Shown here: positions 34,308-41,365 of the stretch, in pieces
Position numbering within the stretch: position 1 is the stretch's first letter
Layout of the letters: each line of letters begins with the position of its first letter
NCBI GenBank assembly: GCA_946615905.1
Contig: CAMOIE010000016.1
Span: forward strand, 1-64,000
Length of the DNA stretch: 64,000 bases
Direction: 5' to 3'
From: an uncultured Treponema sp.
GTDB lineage: Bacteria; Spirochaetota; Spirochaetia; Treponematales; Treponemataceae
The notes under the pieces: generated by a model
Told to the model about the DNA's origin: nothing
The model's database searches: none
Seen by the model: the letters and a program-made list of their open reading frames with translations, nothing else
Made by a program: the position numbers and the translations under genes

Positions 34308-35474
34308 ATGAAAAGATTTATCGCCATCGCATTTTTGATTTTACTTGCAGTTTTCACTGCCTCCGCCGAGCTGGTCGCAAATGACAAATTCGGCTGGATT
34401 ATTGATTTTCCAGAGGGCTTTAAATATGAGGACGGCTCTGCCGATGAGTCCAGCCTGCTTTTTAAGCACACGATGCTGGATATCGAGGCTTTTGTGAAAA
34501 TATGGCCGGAGGAGTCATACAAGTCCGCGCTTGAGGCGATTGACGGGACTTATGCAAAACTTTCCGCCTCCGGGGAAGTCGAGAATGTAAAATGGCGGGG
34601 GCGTGACTGCGCTGTCGGAAACCTTGAGATGAATCTTGACGGGGCAAAGTCCGGCTCTTCTGTCTGCATACCCCTGCCTGAAAAAAAAGGCTGGTTCACC
34701 ATGGCAGCTTATTCATCTAGTGAACATGCATTTGACTTGCAGCAGGTGATTTTTTCCCTCCTGGACTCCATCATGATTGACCGTGGAAGCCAGAGAGAGC
34801 CTGGGATTATCACGACATTCGCATTTCCGCGGGAGAAAGCAAAGAAAGTTACGCTTGAAATCAAGGGGAAAAAAATCCAGACCCAGATTGACGAAATCGA
34901 TAACGAGGCCAGCCAGTTTGTGGTCGACCGGGAATTCGCCGTCTTTAAATTCTTTTCTACAGGTCCGCTATGGAAAGAAGCCTGGCTGCGCTTTTACAGG
35001 ATGATTGCCAAGGACGGATTTTTGCGGGTCAAGCAGGCCTCCTTTGACATCTATGCCGCCCTCGACCCCCTGGCAAGGAAAGAGGATCCTGAAAATCCTC
35101 AGGCTGCCATCGCCCAGTTCCTTTTGACTTGGACGCAGAACTTCCCGTATCAGCAAAAATCCTCAAGCCCCGACAAGGCTGATTTTACAAATGTCGCTCT
35201 GACTCTGACAGGAGACGGCTCTGACTGCGACAGCCGCTCAATGCTCATTATGCTTTTGCTCAAAGATATGAACATCGATTCCTGTATGTTCATAAGCGTT
35301 GACTACAGCCATGCGATTGCCGGTGTGAATCTTTCTGGAAAGGAAGGGCAGACAATCACAGTTGACGGCGTTGACTACCTTGTAGGAGAGACGACTGACA
35401 AGGGTGTCACCTGGGGAATGCTTCTTGCCACGATGCAGGACAGAAGCAAGTGGTTCCCGGTGGAAACGCTCTAG
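34308..35474 (+). CDS. Exported transglutaminase-like protein
   Basis: A 388-residue protein with a signal peptide (MKRFIAIAFLILLAVFTASA). The C-terminal third carries a Cys-His pattern of the transglutaminase-like fold: SDCDSRSMLIMLLL with the Cys near residue 305, DYSHAIAGV with the His near 335, and YLVGETT as possible third residue. Such proteins are often cysteine peptidases or protein cross-linking enzymes in the envelope. The remainder is unfamiliar. AGGAG lies 9-10 nt before the ATG at 34308; a GTG at 34299 is the alternative. Confidence 0.7.
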   Translation: MKRFIAIAFLILLAVFTASAELVANDKFGWIIDFPEGFKYEDGSADESSLLFKHTMLDIEAFVKIWPEESYKSALEAIDGTYAKLSASGEVENVKWRGRDCAVGNLEMNLDGAKSGSSVCIPLPEKKGWFTMAAYSSSEHAFDLQQVIFSLLDSIMIDRGSQREPGIITTFAFPREKAKKVTLEIKGKKIQTQIDEIDNEASQFVVDREFAVFKFFSTGPLWKEAWLRFYRMIAKDGFLRVKQASFDIYAALDPLARKEDPENPQAAIAQFLLTWTQNFPYQQKSSSPDKADFTNVALTLTGDGSDCDSRSMLIMLLLKDMNIDSCMFISVDYSHAIAGVNLSGKEGQTITVDGVDYLVGETTDKGVTWGMLLATMQDRSKWFPVETL

Positions 35475-35497
35475 ATTAGATAGAAGAGGGTAGATTT

Positions 35498-36682
35498 ATG
35501 GATTTGTGTAAAATGACTTTTCGTTTTTTCAGGTCTTTGCTTTTCGCATTCGTCATGGCGGCTTCCATCAGTCTTTTGTCTTGTAGCAGTCTGCGTGAAA
35601 AAAATACTGACAATTTTCCGGATGTTACCGCCGAAGAATTGCTTTCCACGCTTTTTTTGGAAGAAAAGGTCGGCCAGCTTTTTGTTGTCTGCCCGGAGAC
35701 TATGGAGCCGGACTTTTATGATTCCATCGCAAGGGGTGAGAAGTTTTTATGCACGAAAGTCTCAAAAAGCATGAAAGAAAGCTATGCCTCATGTCCTGTC
35801 GGCGGATTTCTCTTTTTTGGCCCGAACATCGTGGACTCCAAGCAGCTCAAGTCTTTTACGTCAGACTTGAGGGCATTGAGCCGGATTCGCCCGATTATCT
35901 CAGTCGATGAGGAGGGCGGCCGGATCGCAAGGCTTGCAAAAAGTGAGAGCCTTAAAATCCGCAATGTGGGACCTATGGAAGCGGTGGGTGCGGGCGGAAA
36001 AGTCGGAAGGGCGAGGAAGGCAGGATCTTTTATCGGCTCTTATCTTTCTGAATACGGCTTTACGATGGATTTTGCCCCTGTCGCTGACGTGAACACGAAT
36101 CCTGAGAACATCGTGATTGGGGACCGTGCCTTTGGCAGCAGTCCGGCTCTTGTCTCAAAAATGGACGCGGCTTTTCTTGAAGGACTTCACAGCCGGGGGA
36201 TAAAGGGCTGTCTGAAACATTTTCCCGGCCACGGGGACACAAAGAGTGACACCCATTTAGAATACGTTGCGGTCTCGAAGGACTGGAAGGAGCTTGCAGA
36301 TTGTGAGCTTATTCCATTTATAGAAAATTTTGCGGCAGCGGACGCGATAATGATTGCCCATGTCACCCTTTCCGCCGCAGACTCAAGCGGCTATCCGGCC
36401 TCTCTTTCCCATGAGGTCGTGACTGAAAAACTCCGAAATGAACTTGGCTATTCTGGCGTGATTTTGACCGATGCCCTCAACATGGACGCAATCCGCAAAA
36501 ATTACGGTGGCGCCCAGGCCGCTCTTCTTGCCTTCAAGGCCGGAAACGACATCCTCTTGATGCCTGAAAATCCATTTGAAGCCTACGACGCGGTTCTCAA
36601 TGCCGTCCGCACAGGCGAGATAAGCGAAAGTCGGCTGGATGAAAGCCTGCTGCGCATTCTGCGCTTGAAGGGGTACAGGTGA
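35498..36682 (+). CDS. Glycoside hydrolase family 3, NagZ-like lipoprotein
   Basis: A 394-residue family 3 glycosidase. A lipobox (LLSC near residue 28) suggests membrane anchoring, unlike cytoplasmic NagZ. The family signatures SVDEEGGRIARL, DFAPVADVNTNP and KHFPGHGDTKSDTH are present; the His in the last is the NagZ-type acid/base. Likely removes N-acetylglucosamine from peptidoglycan fragments or other chains. The stop overlaps the GTG of a 34-codon frame at 36679. Confidence 0.88.
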   Translation: MDLCKMTFRFFRSLLFAFVMAASISLLSCSSLREKNTDNFPDVTAEELLSTLFLEEKVGQLFVVCPETMEPDFYDSIARGEKFLCTKVSKSMKESYASCPVGGFLFFGPNIVDSKQLKSFTSDLRALSRIRPIISVDEEGGRIARLAKSESLKIRNVGPMEAVGAGGKVGRARKAGSFIGSYLSEYGFTMDFAPVADVNTNPENIVIGDRAFGSSPALVSKMDAAFLEGLHSRGIKGCLKHFPGHGDTKSDTHLEYVAVSKDWKELADCELIPFIENFAAADAIMIAHVTLSAADSSGYPASLSHEVVTEKLRNELGYSGVILTDALNMDAIRKNYGGAQAALLAFKAGNDILLMPENPFEAYDAVLNAVRTGEISESRLDESLLRILRLKGYR

Positions 36683-36783
36683 GTGACATCACAATGGATG
36701 ACATCAAGCAGAAGATTAATACTTACATTCATATTGCCATTGCCCGTGAACGAATGCTACGTAATAAAAGACTTGATGTATAA
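36679..36783 (+). CDS. Possible 34-residue small protein coupled to the glycosidase
   Basis: GTG at 36679 overlaps the preceding TGA stop (GTGA), with AAGGGG 5 nt upstream, and opens a 34-codon frame. The product (MSDITMDDIKQKINTYIHIA, then RERMLRNKRLDV after a short gap) would be a charged amphipathic helix. Stop-start overlap and ribosome site argue for translation; the short length argues for caution. Confidence 0.4.
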   Translation: MSDITMDDIKQKINTYIHIAIARERMLRNKRLDV

Positions 36784-36864
36784 AGAGAAAAATGCCCCGG
36801 ACGTAGCGACCCGCAGGGGGCCGACATGGCGTGGCTTTTCTCTCTCGTCGGGGGCGTCCGAAAA
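36784..36864. repeat. Dispersed repeat between the small frame and trpA
   Basis: Contains GGACGTAGCGACCCGC, matching GGACATAGCGACCCGGC at 21465-21481 with one change and one insertion, bounded by loose inverted matches (GGACG with CGTCC; GAGAAAA with TTTTCTC). Probably the same repeat family as at 21407-21490. It might end transcription from both sides. Confidence 0.5.
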
Positions 36865-37617
36865 CTATATCTTTGTCAATTCTTGTGCCTTTTTGTAGAC
36901 ATCTTTAGAAATATTCTCTTTATTTTCCTGATTTTTTGCGATGATTCTGACAAAAACGGAGCCTGCCACAACCGCGTCAACGTAGGGAGCCAAATCCTTC
37001 GCCTGCTCGCCGCTTTCGATTCCAAAGCCGCCGTAGACCTTGCTTCCGCCTGACGAGACTTTTTTTATGAAGTCAATTGTCTTCCCATCGATTTTTGTCG
37101 CCGCCCCTGTGATTCCTGCTCTGAGAGCCGCATAGATGTATGGAAAGCCTGCCTTTGACAATTTATCAAGCCTTTCTTCCGTCATGGTGGGGGCAGCGAC
37201 AGGTATGTTCTCCATTCCGTTCTTGCGGCAGTATTTTGTAAGCCCCTCGTCGCAGTCAAATGGCAGGTCCGGGATAATCATCCCCGTAACACCGACTTCC
37301 GCCGCCTTTTTGCAGAAGGCCTCGACTCCCGGCGTGTAGACAAGGCTTCCGTAGCTCATAAGGTAGATGGTTATCTTTGGAAATTCATTGTGCAGCTTTG
37401 ATATAAAGGCAAGTCCGTCGGCTGTCTTGTAGCCCCGCTCAAGGACTCTTGTGCAAGCCCCCTGAATCGCCGGCCCGTCCGCAGACGGATCTGAAAATGG
37501 AAGCTGAATCTCAAGAATCTCAGCTCCGCCCCTGACCATAGCTCTGGCGGCCTCAAGGGCAAGCTCGTCAGTCGGAAAGCCTGCGACCAAATGTGACATA
37601 AGTTTTATTTTTTGCAT
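36865..37617 (-). CDS. trpA: Tryptophan synthase alpha chain
   Basis: A 250-residue alpha subunit that splits indole-3-glycerol phosphate to indole. The catalytic Glu and Asp lie in EILEIQLPFSDPSADGPAIQ, and GVTGMIIPDLPFDC and FGIESGEQ mark the barrel. Start set at 37617, where GGAG lies 7 nt upstream; a longer frame to 37665 overlaps trpB and is less likely. Indole passes to TrpB through the tunnel of the complex. Confidence 0.94.
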   Translation of the reverse strand: MQKIKLMSHLVAGFPTDELALEAARAMVRGGAEILEIQLPFSDPSADGPAIQGACTRVLERGYKTADGLAFISKLHNEFPKITIYLMSYGSLVYTPGVEAFCKKAAEVGVTGMIIPDLPFDCDEGLTKYCRKNGMENIPVAAPTMTEERLDKLSKAGFPYIYAALRAGITGAATKIDGKTIDFIKKVSSGGSKVYGGFGIESGEQAKDLAPYVDAVVAGSVFVRIIAKNQENKENISKDVYKKAQELTKI

Positions 37618-37657
37618 AATCAACTCCGGTAAAATCTCTCTTTTTTTCTTTTCAGAC

Positions 37658-38938
37658 TCAGGCATTCATTAACTTTGCGTCGTGAATGTCTTTCTCGCTT
37701 TCAAGGCGGTCAATCTCGGCGTGAAGGAATTGCAGCCACTCTTCCTTTCGGAAAACAGGGCTTGTGATGAAAACGTCCTTGTCGCCCCTGCCTGACATGT
37801 TGATGATGAGAGCCTCGTCCTTGCTCATTGTCGGAGCGAGTTTTATCGCGGCTGCCCCGGCGTGGGCTGACTCAAGCGCGAAAAGGATTCCCTCGTTCTT
37901 TGCGAAAAAGGAGAGAGCTTCAAGAGCCTCGGAGTCCTTTGCCGAGGTGAACTCCACCCGGCCTGTCTTTCCGAGGGCTGCCAGCTGGGGTCCGATTCCG
38001 CAGTAATCCAGTCCGGCAGAAATCGACCTTGTCGGCAGGGCCTGACCGTCCTCGTCAAGGAGGAAGCGGGACTTGTAGCCGTGCATAATTCCCTCCCTTG
38101 AGGCGTTTCCTGTCATGCGGGCCGCGTTTTCTCCGATTCCGTCTCCGACTCCTCCTGCCTCCACGCCAATCAGACGCGGGGATTTCTCGTTGATGAAGGG
38201 GGCGAAAAATCCTATTGAGTTGGAGCCGCCACCTACGCAGGCTACCATAGCCCCGATTTTGATTCCTCTTTCCATCGCCTGTTTTTTGATTTCCTTTCCG
38301 ATTACAGACTGGAACTCTCGAACCATGTCAGGGAATGGGTAGGGGCCTAGGGCGGAGCCTAAGACATAGTGGGTGTCGTCAGGGTGGCTGGCCCAGTCGC
38401 GCATGGCCTCGTTAACTGCGTCTTTCAAGGTCCTGCTGCCGGAAGTCACCGCGCGGACTTTAGCCCCGTACATCTCCATTGCGGCCACGTTGGGCTGCTG
38501 GCGGCGGACATCGACTTCTCCCATGTAGACTGTGCAGTCAAGGCCGAGTTTTGCGCAGGCGGCCGCGGTCGCAAGCCCGTGCTGTCCGGCTCCTGTCTCG
38601 GCGATAATGCGCTTTTTTCCCATTTTTTTTGCCAAAAGGCATTGGCCGATCGCGTTGTTGATTTTGTGGGCGCCCGTGTTGGCAAGCCCCTCAAGCTTTA
38701 TGTAAATCTGTGCCCCGCCAAGAATTTTTGTGGCGGTCGGGGCGAAGTAAAGTGGGGTCTCGCGGCCAATGTAGTCACGGCGGATTGTGTCAAGCTCTTC
38801 GTTGAAGGCTTTGTCCTTCATGTAGTAGTCAAAAGCCTTTGAAAGCTCCTCAAGCGGCCGGCTCAAAACTTCCGCGACGTAGCGGCCCCCGTAGATGTCA
38901 AAGAATCCGTCTGTTGATTTAGATATTGATTGGCTCAT
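37658..38938 (-). CDS. trpB: Tryptophan synthase beta chain
   Basis: A 426-residue pyridoxal phosphate enzyme joining indole and serine. The cofactor lysine is in GAHKINNAIGQ, and ETGAGQHGLA and CVGGGSNSIG are present as in TrpB1-type enzymes. Length exceeds the usual 400 by a C-terminal extension (LQFLHAEIDRLESEKD). It has its own promoter/operator immediately upstream and is followed by trpA after 40 bp. Confidence 0.95.
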   Translation of the reverse strand: MSQSISKSTDGFFDIYGGRYVAEVLSRPLEELSKAFDYYMKDKAFNEELDTIRRDYIGRETPLYFAPTATKILGGAQIYIKLEGLANTGAHKINNAIGQCLLAKKMGKKRIIAETGAGQHGLATAAACAKLGLDCTVYMGEVDVRRQQPNVAAMEMYGAKVRAVTSGSRTLKDAVNEAMRDWASHPDDTHYVLGSALGPYPFPDMVREFQSVIGKEIKKQAMERGIKIGAMVACVGGGSNSIGFFAPFINEKSPRLIGVEAGGVGDGIGENAARMTGNASREGIMHGYKSRFLLDEDGQALPTRSISAGLDYCGIGPQLAALGKTGRVEFTSAKDSEALEALSFFAKNEGILFALESAHAGAAAIKLAPTMSKDEALIINMSGRGDKDVFITSPVFRKEEWLQFLHAEIDRLESEKDIHDAKLMNA

Positions 38939-38950
38939 AAAAACCTCTTG

Positions 38951-39005
38951 TTCTTATTTATAGAAACATAATAGTGCTTTAGGTTGTTTCTGTCAATAGA
39001 AACAA
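38951..39005 (-). promoter_or_regulatory. trpBA promoter with palindromic operator over the -35
   Basis: On the minus strand TGTTTCTATTGACAGAAACA (39005-38986) is a 7+6+7 palindrome whose centre holds the -35 TTGACA. The -10 TATTAT lies at 38974-38969 after a 17-bp spacer. A second, imperfect copy of the dyad (38951-38968) lies between the -10 and the start codon. The same palindrome with the same spacing precedes trpCF. Confidence 0.75.
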
Positions 39006-39027
39006 ACCGAAAATCATCTTCTCTGTG

Positions 39028-40551
39028 TCAGCCCTTGATCTTCTTAAAAAATTCTTCCATCGCCTTAAAGTCTTTTTTTCCCTCCCTTTCTTCCAGGAGG
39101 GAGGAGGCGTCTATAAGTTCCGGGGTACAATCATCGACAATCTGCCTTACGTTCTCCGGGCCGATTCCTCCGGCCAGCCAAAGCCTTCCGCATTTCGCAG
39201 CCTCATTCACAAGATTTGCCGCTATTGTCTTTCCGGTTCCGCCGACTAAATCCCCGGACTTCGCGTCCACCAAGACTCTGGGCTGGCCGAGCGAAAGCTC
39301 TTTTTTGAGGATTTCGATGTCGCCGCCGCCAGAAAGATTCAATGCCGTGTAGCCGGGGACATCTGGGGCTGAGAGACGGGAAAATCCGTGGAACTGGATT
39401 GCGTCCAAAAATCCTTCTTTTACAAGTTTAACGGCCTCTTTTCCCTCCGTGGAGCCTATTTCCGTAATCACGCCGATGAAAAGTGGCGGGGATTTTTTCA
39501 GTCCTCCGGCATACGCCCTGACTTTCTCAACCGTATCCCGGACTTTTTGAAGGTCCGCCTTGCGGGGGGATTTTTTGCAGAATATGAAGCCTAGAAAATC
39601 AGCCCCCAGCTCAAAGGCTTTGATTCCGTCCTCCTCATTTGTGATTCCGCAGATTTTTACGAGCGGAAGCCGTCCGCATTTTTTTGCCATGTATATTCTG
39701 TTCGCGACTTTTCTCCAAAAATCACCCGTTGGGTCAGGACTGCTTGAGTCAATCGCCTTGGCAAAGTCGGCGGCCATTTTAGGATTCCTCGCGGCGGCCT
39801 CTCCGAGCAAGATTCCGTGGAAGCCCATTTTTCCCGCCATTTGAACAGACTCCACGGAACTAAGACCGCTTTCATAAATCGTGGGCAGGACTTTTCCGCA
39901 TTCGACTTTCATTTCCTCAAGAATCTCAGCGGGTTTCAGCGGGTCGATTGTAAAATCCGCAAGATCCCGGCTGTTCACCCCGGCGAGAACGGTTCCTGGA
40001 AAAGCCATGTCGGCCTCGATAACTTTATCTATGTCGGCTTGGAGCCTGACTTCCACAAAAGCCCTGATTTTAAGCTCCGCGCACTTTGCGACCATCTTCA
40101 TCAGCAGGTCTTTTTCCAAAATCCTGGCTATCAGCAAAACCGCGTCGGCTCCGCACCTGTATGCGATCTCGATTTCCTCTGGATAGAGCAGAAAGTCCTT
40201 CCGTAAAATCGCGGGGGGATTTTTTTTCTTTTTCGCCGCCCATTCGTCAACGGCAGAGCAGGCGGCAAGTAAATCTACGAGATTTCCCTTGAACCAGTGG
40301 CTTTCCGTTAAAACTGAGATTCCCTTTGCGCCGGCCTCTGCATAAATCTCCGCCTGCTTTGAGGCATCCAAGTCCGGGGCGATGTCACCCTTGGACGGGG
40401 AAGCCCGCTTCACTTCCAGAATGGCGCCTTTCTCAGTCAAAAACGGGGTGACCGGCCTGCTTCTTTTTGACGGGATGTCAAATCCCAGGCTGAAGCCAAA
40501 ATCAGCTATGTCTTTTTTTCTCTGCTCAACAATTTTATCCAGAATATTCAT
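39028..40551 (-). CDS. trpCF: Fused indole-3-glycerol-phosphate synthase / phosphoribosylanthranilate isomerase
   Basis: A 507-residue bifunctional enzyme. Residues 1-265 are TrpC (ILEVKRASPSKGDI, AILRKDFLLYPEEI, VNSRDL, TIYESGLSS), and residues from about 297 are TrpF (LVKICGITNEEDG, FVFF-type strand here FIFCKKSPRK, LAGGIGPENV). Fusion in this order is known in enterobacteria and others. It precedes trpB and trpA. trpE, trpG and trpD are not in the window. Confidence 0.95.
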   Translation of the reverse strand: MNILDKIVEQRKKDIADFGFSLGFDIPSKRSRPVTPFLTEKGAILEVKRASPSKGDIAPDLDASKQAEIYAEAGAKGISVLTESHWFKGNLVDLLAACSAVDEWAAKKKKNPPAILRKDFLLYPEEIEIAYRCGADAVLLIARILEKDLLMKMVAKCAELKIRAFVEVRLQADIDKVIEADMAFPGTVLAGVNSRDLADFTIDPLKPAEILEEMKVECGKVLPTIYESGLSSVESVQMAGKMGFHGILLGEAAARNPKMAADFAKAIDSSSPDPTGDFWRKVANRIYMAKKCGRLPLVKICGITNEEDGIKAFELGADFLGFIFCKKSPRKADLQKVRDTVEKVRAYAGGLKKSPPLFIGVITEIGSTEGKEAVKLVKEGFLDAIQFHGFSRLSAPDVPGYTALNLSGGGDIEILKKELSLGQPRVLVDAKSGDLVGGTGKTIAANLVNEAAKCGRLWLAGGIGPENVRQIVDDCTPELIDASSLLEEREGKKDFKAMEEFFKKIKG

Positions 40552-40568
40552 AAAAACCGCCTTAAAAA

Positions 40569-40606
40569 ATGATAAGAAAAAATTATGTTTCTGTCAATAG
40601 AAACAT
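40569..40606 (-). promoter_or_regulatory. trpCF promoter with palindromic operator over the -35
   Basis: On the minus strand TGTTTCTATTGACAGAAACA (40605-40586) contains the -35 TTGACA. The -10 TATCAT (40574-40569) follows at 17 bp. The dyad extends one further base on each side here. Placement relative to the -10 is identical to the trpBA promoter, which makes a shared repressor likely. Confidence 0.78.
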
Positions 40607-40685
40607 GAAAAGGCTGACTTCACTATAAAAAATTGGCGAGAGAAAAGTCGACCTTACTACGATTAAAAAAGGCTGCGAAATGCTT

Positions 40686-40713
40686 TTGCAAATGGGAAGG
40701 AATGTGGTAAAAT
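40686..40713 (+). promoter_or_regulatory. Possible promoter for the 74-residue gene
   Basis: TTGCAA and TAAAAT with a 16-bp spacer. The deduced start site is only about 4 nt before the ATG at 40724, and no Shine-Dalgarno precedes that ATG. Confidence 0.45.
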
Positions 40714-40723
40714 CAAATCCAGT

Positions 40724-40948
40724 ATGAAAGTCTCAAAAGATGTCTACAGGCAGATGAACAAGGGCTACAATCAGATTTTTGACGGGCTTCAGGAAATCGA
40801 GGATATCGACGTTGAAGTCAGCAGGGCGGTGAACTACGCCCTGAACATTCTAGACTCAGCCCTTGACGAAATCAAAGCTTCGGTCGTGGAGGACGAGGCT
40901 TCCGGAGAGGGAAGAAAGCCCGAAATCAACGGATTCCATTTGGTTTAA
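40724..40948 (+). CDS. Small conserved-looking acidic protein
   Basis: A 74-residue protein, helical and acidic (MKVSKDVYRQMNKGYNQIFD, then EIEDIDVEVSRAVNYALNIL), with a less structured tail. No membrane segment and no recognised family. It lies between the divergent trp promoter and the zinc regulator. Codon use resembles that of its neighbours, supporting a real gene. Function unknown. Confidence 0.6.
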   Translation: MKVSKDVYRQMNKGYNQIFDGLQEIEDIDVEVSRAVNYALNILDSALDEIKASVVEDEASGEGRKPEINGFHLV

Positions 40949-40977
40949 AAAAAAATCGCTGAAAAAAAATATTTTCC

Positions 40978-41007
40978 TTGACAAAACGTATAAGTAAATG
41001 CTTAAAT
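40978..41007 (+). promoter_or_regulatory. Promoter of the ArsR-type regulator, possibly giving a leaderless mRNA
   Basis: TTGACA (40978-40983) and TTAAAT (41002-41007) with an 18-bp spacer; the predicted start site falls on or next to the ATG at 41014. The spacer holds TAAG-TAAATG-CTTA, a short dyad of the kind ArsR/SmtB sensors bind. Motif-based. Confidence 0.5.
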
Positions 41008-41013
41008 GATTAT

Positions 41014-41310
41014 ATGATTAATTTAGCGGATGAAAAAGACCTCTGCGATCTTGCGGAGCTTTTTAAGATTTTCGGTGACTCAACCCGCGTGAAAATCCTC
41101 TTTGTGCTTTTGCAAAGCGAGATGAACGTCACCGAAATCTCTGAAAAACTGGACATGACCCAGCCTGCAATCAGCCAGCAGCTGCGTCTTTTAAAGGCGA
41201 GCGGACTTGTAACGTCTAGAAGGGAAGGAAAGTCAAATTTTTATTCCCTTGCGGACGATCACGTAAGCTCTATCCTGAATATCGGTCTTGAGCATATAAA
41301 CGAAGAATAG
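41014..41310 (+). CDS. ArsR/SmtB-family metal-responsive regulator
   Basis: A 98-residue winged-helix repressor. The helix-turn-helix is clear (NVTEISEKLDMTQPAISQQLRLLKASGLV, given here in halves: NVTEISEKLDMTQ and PAISQQLRLLKASGLV). It directly precedes a P1B-type zinc exporter, as CzrA/SmtB sensors do. C-terminal residues DDHVSSILNIGLEHINEE supply Asp/His ligands of the alpha-5 zinc site. The TTG at 40978 belongs to the promoter -35, so the ATG at 41014 is chosen. Confidence 0.88.
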   Translation: MINLADEKDLCDLAELFKIFGDSTRVKILFVLLQSEMNVTEISEKLDMTQPAISQQLRLLKASGLVTSRREGKSNFYSLADDHVSSILNIGLEHINEE

Positions 41311-41365
41311 GCGATTCGCGACACCATGTCGCGCCGCTAACACGGAACTTTATAGGAGGAAAATC

